NCBI GenBank assembly: GCA_020446425.1
Contig: JAGRES010000019.1
Coordinates: forward strand, 17,205-81,204
DNA length: 64,000 nt
DNA from: Sphingobium sp.
GTDB lineage: Bacteria > Pseudomonadota > Alphaproteobacteria > Sphingomonadales > Sphingomonadaceae
Direction: 5' to 3'
Shown here: piece by piece, positions 41,639 through 50,530 of the stretch
Layout: every line of letters starts with the position of its first letter
How positions within the stretch are numbered: the first letter of the stretch is position 1
Notes under the pieces: generated by a model
The model's database searches: none
Seen by the model: only the letters and a program-made list of their open reading frames with translations
Told to the model about the DNA's origin: nothing
Position numbers and translations under genes: made by a program

Positions 41639-42379
41639 TTATCGCCCTACGATCAGGCGGTTGTTCGCGGGTTGCAGAGGGCGGGCATTATCCCCCATGA
41701 TCACATGCAGCGCCGCAATCTGTTCTTTACTGGCAGTGATGGCCTTGTCGGCAACATGCCAGTTCACGCCCTCGGTACACGGCGGCGTGGTGAGCGATCC
41801 CATATAACGGTAGACGTTCAGACTGGGTGGGAGAAGCCCGTTGGGGTCAAACTGAACGCCAGCAACCGGTGTTGCATCCTGCTTGTGTTTCGGCGCAGCG
41901 GCGATCAGCTTGGAAAGCTCTGCATTGGCCGCGCCCTCTTCAAAGAAGATGCCCAGTACGGCGAGCTTCCCCGCGCTATCGGCATGCACGAAATGCGCCT
42001 CCAGCGGATAGCGCTTCCCAGACACCGCATGTTCGGACAGGGTATGGAAATGCACCTGTACCAGGCCGAATTCGCGCCCGCCGCTTATCAGCTTCGACCC
42101 GGCGGCGAAATTGGCCTGCACGGTATGACCGTTGTTCAGGACCGTGAGCGGGCTGGTCTGATAGTTGGTCGCCACCACCGTAGCCCCACGCGCGTTCACC
42201 GCTTGCAGATCTATCGGAGATTGCATCTTGCCAGCGCCACAGGTGACGAAATCGGATGAGAGCTTCATCCAGTGGTCGGGCGCGCCTTCGCCTTCATAGC
42301 TCCAATGCGGGGCGTTACCGGCAGCAGCAGCGGCCAGTGCGACGGAGGCGGCCGAAGCCATTACCAAAAGAGAGTGCAT
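41639..42379 (-). CDS. alpha-type carbonic anhydrase, periplasmic
   Basis: A 246-residue alpha-carbonic anhydrase that interconverts CO2 and bicarbonate. The signal peptide (LLVMASAASVALAAAAAG) sends it to the periplasm. The zinc histidines are in VQVHFHTLSEH, with the His-x-His pair and the third His in the expected 94/96/119 pattern. SPIDLQAV near the N-terminus and SLTTPPCTEGVNWHV are family signatures. The ATG at 42379 is preceded by a strong AGGAGAACAGC. It is divergent from the cyclotransferase-like gene across 121 bp. Confidence 0.95.
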   Translation of the reverse strand: MHSLLVMASAASVALAAAAAGNAPHWSYEGEGAPDHWMKLSSDFVTCGAGKMQSPIDLQAVNARGATVVATNYQTSPLTVLNNGHTVQANFAAGSKLISGGREFGLVQVHFHTLSEHAVSGKRYPLEAHFVHADSAGKLAVLGIFFEEGAANAELSKLIAAAPKHKQDATPVAGVQFDPNGLLPPSLNVYRYMGSLTTPPCTEGVNWHVADKAITASKEQIAALHVIMGDNARPLQPANNRLIVGR

Positions 42380-42500
42380 GCTGTTCTCCTGATTTTCCAA
42401 GGACTCTTCTCAATTATAGAAAGAAAAGCGCCATACCGGTTTTGCCCGCCCTCGCGTCGCAGATGATTTTTGCCCGAAAAGGCCTTAGGGTCCGAGCTGC

Positions 42501-42893
42501 ATGACCGGCGATTGCGACCTCCTATTTGTGTACGGCACCCTCCGCCAAGGGTGCGATAATGCGCAGGCGCGCGCGCTGACGGAAATGGCAGAATGGCTCT
42601 GCACCGCGCAGGTCAGCGGGCGCCTGCTGAAGGTCGACTGGTATCCGGCTCTGACGCAAGGGCAAGGCACCGTGACAGGCGATATCTTCCGCCTGCACGA
42701 CCCGCAGGCTGCTCTTGCTCTGCTCGACGCCTATGAGGAGTGCACCTCCGATTTTCCGCAACCATGGGAATATCGCCGGGAAATAGTATCTGCCGATACG
42801 CCGGAGGGTATGCTGAGGGCCTGGACCTATCTCTACAATCGTCCGGCAGATGAGCTGCCCGGCATCCCCGGCGGCGATTGGCTCAACGTTTAG
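42501..42893 (+). CDS. gamma-glutamylcyclotransferase-like protein (YtfP/GGACT fold)
   Basis: A 130-residue protein of the cyclotransferase fold. The substrate loop VYGTLRQG begins at residue 10, and the conserved acidic catalytic residue lies in LLDAYEECTSDF. Family members release 5-oxoproline from gamma-glutamyl peptides or amines; small bacterial YtfP-type proteins often have unknown substrates. It has a proper ATG at 42501. Its 3' end overlaps the convergent LysR gene by 11 bp. Confidence 0.85.
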   Translation: MTGDCDLLFVYGTLRQGCDNAQARALTEMAEWLCTAQVSGRLLKVDWYPALTQGQGTVTGDIFRLHDPQAALALLDAYEECTSDFPQPWEYRREIVSADTPEGMLRAWTYLYNRPADELPGIPGGDWLNV

Positions 42894-43761
42894 CAGTCAG
42901 CCGCTCAGCCAGGAAATCCATGACAGCCCGCACACGCGGCGTATGGCGCAAACGCTCATGGGTAAGCAGCCAGATTGCGCTATCATCACCGCGAGACGGA
43001 GGCAGGCATTGGACAAGCTCCGGGTCGCGGTCGGCAACAAAGCTGGGCAATACCGCCAGCCCGAGGCCGGAGCGGATCGCCGAGAGCAGCCCGGTCACAG
43101 AGCCATAATGCATGGTGACCTGCTTCTCCAGCCTGAAACGCTTAAGCCAGGCGCTATATTCCGGCCAGACATAGGACCCGCCACCGCCGATGAACGGGTG
43201 ATGCACCAGCTCCCGCGCGGCGCGCGGCGCGCCATGCGCCTCGGCATAGCCGCGGCTGCAATAGAGCGTCCATGGATTGGCGGCGATGCGGCGTCCGACA
43301 AGACCGGCATCGCTCGGTCCGCTATTATGACGCAGGGCGACTTCGGCGCCTCCGGACCCAAGGTCGCGCAAGGCTTCGCTCGCGTCCACCTCGATCACTA
43401 TGGACGGATAGGCCACCCGAAAGTCCCGCAATATATCAGGCAATAGCGTAACCGCATAAATCTCTATCGTTGTCAGGCGCACCGTACCGCTGACCTCGCG
43501 CGCAAGGCCGGCGGCAGAGTCGGCAAGGCTTTCCGCCACGCCGTTCATCGCCCTCGCCTGTTCGACGAGCGCCTCGCCTTCGGGTGTGAGCATATATCCC
43601 GACTGCTGACGGTCGAACAATTGCAGCGAAAGCGCCTGTTCAAGTGCGGAAATCCGGCGCGCTACCGTCGTTTGGCTGACCTTGAGGCGATGGCTGGCCG
43701 CCAATGTGCTCCCGGCGTCCGCCACCGCCAGGAAATACCGCATATCGTTCCAGTCGAACAT
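42883..43761 (-). CDS. LysR family transcriptional regulator
   Basis: A 292-residue regulator. The N-terminal winged helix (residues 1-60) has MRYFLAVADAGSTLAASHRL and VSQTTVARRISALEQAL; the effector domain (about 90-290) follows with the usual alternating fold. ATG 43761 is preceded by a 22-bp palindrome with TTC-N12-GAA symmetry at 43767-43788, directly upstream of its own start and 102 bp before the divergent urcA-like gene. That fits autoregulation and control of the divergent gene. The effector is unknown. It overlaps the cyclotransferase-like gene at the 3' end. Confidence 0.93.
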   Translation of the reverse strand: MFDWNDMRYFLAVADAGSTLAASHRLKVSQTTVARRISALEQALSLQLFDRQQSGYMLTPEGEALVEQARAMNGVAESLADSAAGLAREVSGTVRLTTIEIYAVTLLPDILRDFRVAYPSIVIEVDASEALRDLGSGGAEVALRHNSGPSDAGLVGRRIAANPWTLYCSRGYAEAHGAPRAARELVHHPFIGGGGSYVWPEYSAWLKRFRLEKQVTMHYGSVTGLLSAIRSGLGLAVLPSFVADRDPELVQCLPPSRGDDSAIWLLTHERLRHTPRVRAVMDFLAERLTAKR

Positions 43762-43766
43762 TGGGC

Positions 43767-43788
43767 CATTCTGCACTTTTGCAGAATG
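43767..43788. promoter_or_regulatory. palindromic operator, likely LysR binding site
   Basis: CATTCTGCA (43767-43775) and TGCAGAATG (43780-43788) are perfect 9-bp inverted repeats with a 4-nt CTTT centre. The core fits the T-N11-A pattern of LysR-type operators. It lies in the lysR/urcA divergent gap, 5 bp from the regulator start. Confidence 0.6.
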
Positions 43789-43889
43789 AAAAAGCAACAT
43801 CGTTGTTAGGCAAGGTGACCGGCATCGCGTATCACCACCTTGTACCGGCGCTGGTGCATGCGACCTACATCAAAAAAATGGAGCTATCC

Positions 43890-44222
43890 ATGAAACGCAC
43901 AATCGTCCTTTTGGCGATGGCCGGTGCGCTGTCCACTGCACCTGCCTTTGCCCAGACCCAACATGCAGACGGGTATACTGTCAGCAACCAGCTGTCCGTC
44001 AGCTACGCCGACCTTGATCTCAGCAAGGAAGATGACCGCAAAACATTTAACCGGCGCCTCCGCCATGCAGCAGAGGATGTATGCGGTGAGGCTTCAGGCT
44101 ATGATCTGGCCACGGCTAATACCGTGCGCGCCTGCCGCCGCATGCTGATGGAACGTTTTGCCGCCATCCGCACCGGGCAGACTATGGTTCACACGGAAAT
44201 GGCGTCAATGTCGGCGAAATGA
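43890..44222 (+). CDS. UrcA family exported protein
   Basis: A 110-residue secreted protein. The signal peptide (TIVLLAMAGALSTAPAFAQ) is followed by an UrcA domain with VSYADLDLSKEDDRKTFNRRL, AAEDVCG and ACRRMLMERF; two Cys probably form a disulfide. UrcA proteins are frequent in sphingomonads and other alphaproteobacteria, and their function is unknown. The ATG at 43890 is chosen for the signal peptide; 43878 is four codons upstream. It is divergent from the LysR gene and may be its target. Confidence 0.85.
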   Translation: MKRTIVLLAMAGALSTAPAFAQTQHADGYTVSNQLSVSYADLDLSKEDDRKTFNRRLRHAAEDVCGEASGYDLATANTVRACRRMLMERFAAIRTGQTMVHTEMASMSAK

Positions 44223-44228
44223 ACGCGC

Positions 44229-44780
44229 TTACTGGCCGCCAATGGATTTCACGGCGGCCAGCGTATTCTTCACATGATCCTTATAGCTCATCGCGCTGTA
44301 GACATAGGCTATCCGCCCGGTCGGCGCGATGACATAGGAAGTGCGGTTGGTCATGCCGCCTACCGGAAGGCCCACATCATAGCCTTTAACGATGGACGGA
44401 CCTGCCGACGCCACGGCGAATTTATCGCGGCACTCCTCGGTCGAGAAGCGCGCAAGCTTGTCGACCGGGTCCGCCGACATACCGATCACGGTCGCCCCGG
44501 CGGCTTTGAATTCGTCTGTCGCCTCGGCGAATTCATGCGCCTCTGCGGTGCAGCCGGCCGTGAAGGCGGCGGGAAAGAAATACAGCACGACAGGGCCTTT
44601 TTTGAGCTGGTCAGACAGGGTGAGCGTGAAAACCTTGCCCGCTATCGCACCGCGAGTCGTGAAATCCGGAGCTTCTGCGCCTACGGGCAGCGCGCTGGTA
44701 GCCGCCTTGGGCACAACGAACAGCGCCAGCCCGCCAAGCGCCGCTATACCGGCAATACTCCATTTGACCCATTTACGCAT
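44229..44780 (-). CDS. membrane-anchored PrxQ/BCP-type peroxiredoxin
   Basis: A 183-residue AhpC/TSA-family protein. An N-terminal anchor (about 8-24) precedes the thioredoxin fold. The peroxidatic Cys77 is in FFPAAFTAGCTAEAHEF, close to the PrxQ form TPGCTxEA, although here Ala replaces Pro. It would reduce peroxides at the membrane or in the periplasm. The ATG at 44780 follows GAGGAGG. It is divergent from hisG across 111 bp and ends 6 bp from the convergent UrcA gene. Confidence 0.9.
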   Translation of the reverse strand: MRKWVKWSIAGIAALGGLALFVVPKAATSALPVGAEAPDFTTRGAIAGKVFTLTLSDQLKKGPVVLYFFPAAFTAGCTAEAHEFAEATDEFKAAGATVIGMSADPVDKLARFSTEECRDKFAVASAGPSIVKGYDVGLPVGGMTNRTSYVIAPTGRIAYVYSAMSYKDHVKNTLAAVKSIGGQ

Positions 44781-44891
44781 ATGTGCCTCCTCAAGCTGGC
44801 GCCAATATAACGCCGGTCGAAGAGAATGCGACTCTCCTATCCCTCCACTGGCCTTGCCCTTTATCCAGCCGCGAGCTAAGCGCAGCTCATC

Positions 44892-45557
44892 ATGACCGCA
44901 CCGCTCATCATCGCCGTGCCCAAGGGGCGCATATTGGACGAGGCCCTGCCGCTGCTTGCGCGCGCGGGCATTGAGCCGGATGCGGAATTTCACGACAAGA
45001 AGAGCCGCGCGCTGCAATTCGCCACCAACCGCGAGGGCGTGTCGATCATCCGCGTGCGTGCCTTCGACGTCGCCACCTTTGTCGCCCATGGCGCGGCTCA
45101 GATCGGCATTGTCGGATCGGACGTGATCGAGGAATTCGACTATTCGCAGCTTTACGCGCCGGTTGACCTTGATATCGGCCATTGCCGCCTATCGGTCGCC
45201 CAGCCGAAAGACGATGCGCAGGACGACGAAACAGGCATGAGCCATGTGCGCGTGGCCACCAAATATCCGCATCTCACCCGCCGCCATTATGAGGCGCGCG
45301 GCATTCAGGCCGAGTGCGTGAAGCTCAATGGCGCGATGGAGCTGGCGCCTTCTCTGGGCCTGTCGCGACGCATCGTCGATCTGGTGTCTTCAGGCGCGAC
45401 GCTGAAGGCCAATGGCCTGGTGGAGACCAGCGTCATCATGCAGATCAGCGCACGCCTGATCGTCAATCGCGCCGCCTTCAAGATGCGCGCGGGCGAGCTG
45501 GTGCCGATGGTCGAGGCATTCCGCAAAGCGGTGGAGACGCGCAATGCAGCGGCTTGA
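44892..45557 (+). CDS. hisG: ATP phosphoribosyltransferase, short form
   Basis: A 221-residue HisG, first enzyme of histidine synthesis. [16 protein letters not shown] opens the protein, and the PRPP-binding pattern lies in [14 protein letters not shown]. It lacks the C-terminal regulatory ACT-like domain of the 300-residue form. Short HisG normally needs the HisZ subunit for activity and feedback; no hisZ gene is in the window. It overlaps hisD by 14 bp, so the two are translated together. Confidence 0.96.
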   Translation: MTAPLIIAVPKGRILDEALPLLARAGIEPDAEFHDKKSRALQFATNREGVSIIRVRAFDVATFVAHGAAQIGIVGSDVIEEFDYSQLYAPVDLDIGHCRLSVAQPKDDAQDDETGMSHVRVATKYPHLTRRHYEARGIQAECVKLNGAMELAPSLGLSRRIVDLVSSGATLKANGLVETSVIMQISARLIVNRAAFKMRAGELVPMVEAFRKAVETRNAAA

Positions 45558-46857
45558 CGCCGAAGCGGCCGACTTTGCCGAACGCTTTGACGCGCTCGTC
45601 AATGCGCGGCGCGAAGCGGACAAGGACGTGGCCGACGCCGTGCGCGAAATCATCGCCATGGTGCGCGATGAAGGCGATATCGCGCTCGCGGAGCTGACAA
45701 AACGCTTCGACCAGCATGATCTCGACGCAACAGGCTGGCAGGTCAAAACGGCAGAAATTGATGCGGCGCTGGACGGCCTGCCAGGCGAACTGCGCGGCGC
45801 GCTGGAGCTGGCGGCGGAACGCATCGCCACCTATCATGAGAAGCAACGCCCCGAAGACCGCGACGAGACGGACAGCGCAGGCGTGCGTCTGGGCGCACGC
45901 TGGAACGCGGTTGACGCAGCCGGACTTTATGTGCCGGGCGGTCGCGCGGCTTACCCGTCTTCCGTGCTGATGAACGCCATTCCTGCCAAGGTTGCGGGCG
46001 TCGAGCGCATCGTCATCGTTACGCCGACACCGGGCGGAGAGATTAATCCGCTGGTGCTGGCCGCTGCCAAAATTGCCGGCGTCACCGAGATATGGCGCGT
46101 TGGCGGTGCGCAGGCCGTAGCCGCCCTCGCCTATGGCACCGGGAAGATCAAACCGGTTGATGTCATCGTCGGCCCCGGCAATGCTTGGGTAGCCGAGGCC
46201 AAGCGCCAGCTTTATGGCGTGGTCGGCATCGACATGGTAGCAGGCCCCTCGGAAATCGTGGTGGTGGCGGATGGCAAGAACGACCCCGAATGGATCGCCG
46301 CCGACCTGCTGAGCCAGGCCGAACATGATCCGACCAGCCAGTCGATCCTGTTCACCGACGACGATTGTTTTTCCGGTACGGTCGCGACAGCCATCGAACG
46401 CCAGATCCCGGAACTCAGCACCGCCAAGGTCGCCCGTGAAAGCTGGCAGGATAATGGCGCGATCATCACTGTGCCGTCGCTCGAAGCCGCAATGCCGCTC
46501 GTCGACCGGCTAGCGCCTGAGCATCTTGAGCTCGCCGTTGACGATCCGGACAGCCTGTTCGCCATGATGCGCCACGCGGGTTCCGTATTCATGGGCCGGA
46601 TGACGCCCGAGGCCGTGGGCGACTATGTCGCCGGGCCAAACCACGTGCTGCCCACGGGCCGCCGCGCGCGTTTCTCTTCCGGCCTTTCGGTGCTGGACTT
46701 CATGAAGCGGACCAGTTTTCTTTCGCTTGATCGCGCAGCGCTTGATACTATCGGCCCGGCGGCGGTCGCACTCGCCAATGCCGAGGGGCTGCCCGCGCAC
46801 GCTGCCTCGGTAGCGAACCGGCTCGTAAATGCCCCGGCGGCTTCGAAAGGAGAATGA
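45544..46857 (+). CDS. hisD: histidinol dehydrogenase
   Basis: A 437-residue zinc enzyme that oxidises histidinol to histidine in two steps. Family motifs include [30 protein letters not shown] (two adjoining blocks), [32 protein letters not shown], the acidic [11 protein letters not shown] and [13 protein letters not shown] with the catalytic Glu/His region. [20 protein letters not shown] near the end is also diagnostic. The length is standard. It overlaps hisG by 14 bp and the next gene closely follows. Confidence 0.97.
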   Translation: MQRLDAEAADFAERFDALVNARREADKDVADAVREIIAMVRDEGDIALAELTKRFDQHDLDATGWQVKTAEIDAALDGLPGELRGALELAAERIATYHEKQRPEDRDETDSAGVRLGARWNAVDAAGLYVPGGRAAYPSSVLMNAIPAKVAGVERIVIVTPTPGGEINPLVLAAAKIAGVTEIWRVGGAQAVAALAYGTGKIKPVDVIVGPGNAWVAEAKRQLYGVVGIDMVAGPSEIVVVADGKNDPEWIAADLLSQAEHDPTSQSILFTDDDCFSGTVATAIERQIPELSTAKVARESWQDNGAIITVPSLEAAMPLVDRLAPEHLELAVDDPDSLFAMMRHAGSVFMGRMTPEAVGDYVAGPNHVLPTGRRARFSSGLSVLDFMKRTSFLSLDRAALDTIGPAAVALANAEGLPAHAASVANRLVNAPAASKGE

Positions 46858-46859
46858 CG

Positions 46860-47396
46860 ATGGCTTTCTCGCTCTATGACGCGACCATCCCGACCTTCAT
46901 CCAGATATTGGGCGCGACATGCGGCCTGATCGACAAGGCAGAAGCGCACTGCGCTGAGAAAGGCGTGAGCGAAACCGATCTGCTCAATGCGCATTTCGGT
47001 GAGGACATGCTGCCGCTGTCCTGGCAGCTGAAATGGGTATCGACGCACAGCATCGGCGCGATCGAAAGCGTGCGCAAGGGCGGCTTTTCGCCAGACAGGG
47101 AGCCGCCGACAGAGAATCTGGCAGGCTTTCGCGCGCAAATCGGCAGCAGCATCGCAGCGCTCAAAGAGATCACACCTGAGGAAATGGAAGGCTTTGTCGG
47201 GCAGGATATGGTCTTCACCATCGGCAACAAGTTGCGCATGGATTTTCTCGCCGAGCATTTCCTGATGTCCCTCTCGCTGCCCAATTTCATGTTTCATGCG
47301 ACAACAGCCTATGACCTGCTACGCCATCAGGGCGTTGTGATCGGCAAACTCGATTTCCTCGGCACGCCCCGGCTGAAGGTACCCGCAACCGCATGA
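46860..47396 (+). CDS. DUF1993 family protein
   Basis: A 178-residue soluble protein of the DUF1993 family. It opens MAFSLYDATIPTF and contains AEHFLMSLSLPNFMFHATTAYDLLRHQG near the C-terminus, the family core with a conserved His; relatives belong to the DinB/YfiT-like helical bundle superfamily. The function is unknown. The start is ATG 46860, 8 bp after GGAG; an ATG two codons earlier overlaps the hisD stop as ATGA. Its stop overlaps nusB as ATGA. It is thus sandwiched and coupled between hisD and nusB. Confidence 0.82.
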   Translation: MAFSLYDATIPTFIQILGATCGLIDKAEAHCAEKGVSETDLLNAHFGEDMLPLSWQLKWVSTHSIGAIESVRKGGFSPDREPPTENLAGFRAQIGSSIAALKEITPEEMEGFVGQDMVFTIGNKLRMDFLAEHFLMSLSLPNFMFHATTAYDLLRHQGVVIGKLDFLGTPRLKVPATA

Positions 47397-47863
47397 CCGC
47401 AAAGACGAACGCCAAGATGAACGAACGCGCAAAATCCCGCTCGGCGGCGCGGCTGGCGGCGGTACAGGCCCTCTATCAGAAAGAGATGGAGGCCACGCCC
47501 CTACCCGTGCTGCTGCACGAATTTCATGAGCATCGCCTGGGCGCAACCATTGAGGATGTCACCTATGCGCAGGCCGAGGTCAGCTTCTTCGACGATATCG
47601 TCAAAGGCGTGGATGCGCGTACGGACGAGATCGACGCGCTGATCGCGGGCAAGCTCGCTTCCGGCTGGTCGCTGGAGCGGCTCGACAAGCCGATGCGCCA
47701 GATATTGCGTGCAGGCACCTATGAGCTGCTGGCGCGTATCGACGTACCGACCGGCAGTGTCATCAGCGAATATGTCGATGTCGCCAAGGCCTTCTATGAC
47801 AAGCGGGAGAGCGGTTTCGTCAACGGGCTGCTCGATGCCGTCGCCAAGGATGTGAGAGGCTGA
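47393..47863 (+). CDS. nusB: transcription antitermination factor NusB
   Basis: A 156-residue RNA-binding helical protein used for rRNA antitermination. RSAARLAAVQALYQKEM opens the fold, and LDKPMRQILRAGTYELLAR with VISEYVDVAKAFYDKRESGFVNGLL (adjoining motifs) are diagnostic. It is coupled to the DUF1993 gene by ATGA. Its last 70 bp overlap, on the other strand, the 3' end of the sulfotransferase gene. Confidence 0.96.
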   Translation: MTAKTNAKMNERAKSRSAARLAAVQALYQKEMEATPLPVLLHEFHEHRLGATIEDVTYAQAEVSFFDDIVKGVDARTDEIDALIAGKLASGWSLERLDKPMRQILRAGTYELLARIDVPTGSVISEYVDVAKAFYDKRESGFVNGLLDAVAKDVRG

Positions 47864-49215
47864 AGCGGCTGAGGCGGTACAAACGCAAATTGCGTTTCCG
47901 TATCGTCAGCGAACAGGGCCGGATCGTCCACTAGTTGCTCGCGCACGGCGTCGGCTTCCAAGCCGAAATCAGCTAGACGGTACCGATGCGGCTGAAGGCT
48001 GCTTTCCTGTTCATATGAATCCAGATAATCATGCATCGCCTGCTGCGCGGGGGCCATGTCCATACCCAGAAATGCATAGATGCGCCGCATTTCGCTCACC
48101 CAGTCACGATCCATCTCTTCAAATGATACATTCAGCATCTGCGCCTCAGGCATGGTCGCGCGCACATTGTCCATCCGCTCCAGCTTCACGCTAGTCTTGC
48201 GCAACCATTCGCGGCCGATCCATCGCGGATCCACCTCATCGCTCTGCACCAGCATCTGGTTCCATACCAGCGAGCAACTGCTGCCAACCACAGCGGCGGG
48301 ATCGCGATGAATGAAGATCAGCTTGGCATCGGGAAACACCGCAAGCAGCGCCTTCAGGTCGAGCGTGTGCTGGGGCGTCTTCAATATCCAGGGCCTGCCG
48401 GGCGGATCGCCACGGAACCAGCCGGTCAGGCGCAGTAGGTCTGCCATCATCTGATAGGCGGGCGTCGCATCCTGCTGCTCGCACCAGCGACCATAGCCGG
48501 GAATGCGCCATTGCGCCTCATGCTTCATGCCCCAGGCCGTCGGCACCAGCAGCCCAAGCTCTTCCTCCGGCGCGAACGGATCGGTCGGGTGTATGGCTGC
48601 GGTGTCGGGGTTGGCGAGATGCAATGTCTTGAGCGTGCGCGCCGCAAACTTGTGCCGCTTGTCCTTGTGCCGTCTGATATAGGGCTTTGGCCGGGATGGT
48701 CCGGGCGGCACCGGGCACATCGCCTCGAACAGCCGCAAATGCGAAAAGCGCGTGTCGGCGGCCAGCAGACGGTGCAGACGCGTGGTGCCCGAACGCATAG
48801 GCCCGACGACCACGATGGGCGGTGGCAGGGGCCGCTCCCTGATCTCGGGAAAGGCGGCGAACCAATGCTCCGCCTTTAGCCGCTCCTTGAGCAATTTCAG
48901 CATATGCACGTAGGCAACCATGCGGCCCACGGGGTTGAGATTGGCCTCCTGCCGTACCGCCTCCATCAGGGTGCGCAGCGGCTTGCGAAACCATGGATCA
49001 CCAAAGTCCCGCAGCCCCGTATCACGCATCGCGCGCTCGACCAGTTCTTCTTCAAGCAATTCGGGGCGGGGCAGCAAATTGCTCCGCCAGAGAAGAGGGA
49101 GTGTTCGATTGGCCACTTTGAACAGATTGGACCGGCGGGCGTGGTGTTTACGAACCTGCATCTGGCCCTTGATAGAGACAAAAACCCGCCATTGCCAAGC
49201 CGCAATGCTTTTCAT
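47794..49215 (-). CDS. sulfotransferase family protein
   Basis: A 473-residue protein of the bacterial sulfotransferase (Sulfotransfer_3) group. The 5'-phosphosulfate loop is VVVGPMRSGTTRLHRLLAAD and the 3'-phosphate site FIHRDPAAVVGSSCSL, both for PAPS. It would sulfate an unknown acceptor. The start is ATG 49215 by default; ATG 49161 is possible. The last about 25 residues (QPLTSLATASSSPLTKPL) are encoded antisense to the end of nusB and look low-complexity, as if an earlier stop was lost. It is divergent from thiL. Confidence 0.85.
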   Translation of the reverse strand: MKSIAAWQWRVFVSIKGQMQVRKHHARRSNLFKVANRTLPLLWRSNLLPRPELLEEELVERAMRDTGLRDFGDPWFRKPLRTLMEAVRQEANLNPVGRMVAYVHMLKLLKERLKAEHWFAAFPEIRERPLPPPIVVVGPMRSGTTRLHRLLAADTRFSHLRLFEAMCPVPPGPSRPKPYIRRHKDKRHKFAARTLKTLHLANPDTAAIHPTDPFAPEEELGLLVPTAWGMKHEAQWRIPGYGRWCEQQDATPAYQMMADLLRLTGWFRGDPPGRPWILKTPQHTLDLKALLAVFPDAKLIFIHRDPAAVVGSSCSLVWNQMLVQSDEVDPRWIGREWLRKTSVKLERMDNVRATMPEAQMLNVSFEEMDRDWVSEMRRIYAFLGMDMAPAQQAMHDYLDSYEQESSLQPHRYRLADFGLEADAVREQLVDDPALFADDTETQFAFVPPQPLQPLTSLATASSSPLTKPLSRLS

Positions 49216-49302
49216 GGACGTTTGGGGCCGTCTCTCTTATGGACATAAAGGCCCACAAAAGAGCCGGAACTTCCGTTTCAGATTGACGAGCGCCGCCCCG
49301 AT

Positions 49303-50268
49303 ATGTCCGCAGAAAATAGTTTCATAGAGCATATGCGCGCTATCGCGACCGGCCCCGCTGCGCGTGGCCTGACGGACGATGCGGCTGTGCTGAAGGTGGG
49401 CGGCGAGCAGATTGTGTTGACCCACGATATGCTGGTCGAAGGCGTTCATTATCTGGCGGATGACCCGCCGGAAACCGTCGCGTGGAAACTGGTGGCAGTC
49501 AACATGTCCGACCTCGCAGCCAAGGGCGCAATGCCGTTGGGCGTGCTGCTGGGGTTTACGCTGGGCGGGGATGATGCGTGGGATACCGCTTTCGCCACTG
49601 GTCTGAAAAAAGCACTTACGCGCTTCGGTGCGTCGCTGCTGGGCGGCGATACTGTTTCCCTGCCCACGGATGCGCCGCGCACCTTGGGGCTGACCGCCAT
49701 TGGTCTTGCCCCAGCGACAGGCGCGCCTGACCGCGCGGGCGCTCAGCCCGGAGACGCAATATTCATGAGCGGCAGCGTCGGCGATGCAGGAGCGGGTCTG
49801 GCGATATTGCGGGGGCAGCTAGAAGCGGATGGCACGACGCGCGACGCCCTGATCGCAGCCTATCGTAATCCGATGCCCAGCCTCGCACTGGGGCAGGCGC
49901 TCGCGCCCCATGTGCATGCGATGTCGGACATATCGGACGGGTTGCTGATCGACGCGCAGCGCATGGCGAACGCCAGCACATGCGCGATTCACCTCGATAT
50001 GGACAAAGTAGCACTATCGCCAGCCTATATCGCGACATGCGGCGCGACACGCGAAGCCGTGTTGTCAGTAGCTACGTATGGCGACGACTATCAACTATTG
50101 CTTGCAGCGCCCCCGCAATCGGAAGCGGCAATCATGGCGGCAGCGAACAAGGCCGGCATCCCGGTAACGCGGGTCGGCTACGCAAGTGAAGGCAGCGGAC
50201 TTACGCTGACATGGCAAGGCGACACCATCCCCCTGCCCCCTCGCCTGGGCTATCAGCACGGCGAATAA
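49303..50268 (+). CDS. thiL: thiamine-monophosphate kinase
   Basis: A 321-residue PurM-like ATPase that phosphorylates thiamine phosphate to the active diphosphate. GLTDDAAVL (about 25), VLTHDMLVEGVHY, the MSDLAAKGAMPLG block and LGGDTVS are the metal- and ATP-binding motifs. AMSDISDGLLIDAQRMA follows, and the C-terminal VATYGDDYQLLLAAP is typical. The length is standard. It stands alone between the divergent sulfotransferase and hppA. Confidence 0.96.
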   Translation: MSAENSFIEHMRAIATGPAARGLTDDAAVLKVGGEQIVLTHDMLVEGVHYLADDPPETVAWKLVAVNMSDLAAKGAMPLGVLLGFTLGGDDAWDTAFATGLKKALTRFGASLLGGDTVSLPTDAPRTLGLTAIGLAPATGAPDRAGAQPGDAIFMSGSVGDAGAGLAILRGQLEADGTTRDALIAAYRNPMPSLALGQALAPHVHAMSDISDGLLIDAQRMANASTCAIHLDMDKVALSPAYIATCGATREAVLSVATYGDDYQLLLAAPPQSEAAIMAAANKAGIPVTRVGYASEGSGLTLTWQGDTIPLPPRLGYQHGE

Positions 50269-50530
50269 GACCCCTAAACAGGGCCCCAAGATAACATCTT
50301 GACGCGCGCGGCTGCGCCTATAGGTTCTCGCCCAGGAAAAATCAGCCTGGGTCAGGAGCAATGCCTGATGACCGATAAGATGCTGAATGCAGGAGAGACA
50401 TGGCCCGGTGCTTTTGCGCCCGCCCTTCTGCGCGCCGGAACATTCCGCAACATTCAAACGCAAACAGCCGCCCGTCACACCCCGGCGAGGTGGCCCGTAT
50501 GACAATCCAGATGGGGGAGAGGAAAACCAT
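50269..50530 (+). other. 262-bp gap upstream of hppA
   Basis: The gap probably holds the hppA promoter and leader. A 44-codon frame (50368-50502) opens with ATG but has no ribosome binding site or recognisable sequence, and I do not call it a gene. GGGGGAGAGGAAAA lies just before the hppA ATG at 50531 and is the ribosome binding site. Confidence 0.4.

Noticed and set aside
50298-50323. TTGACG and TATAGG before hppA
   Set aside because: Spacing is only 14 bp.
50368-50502. Small frame upstream of hppA
   Set aside because: No ribosome binding site, no known motif; more likely leader sequence.
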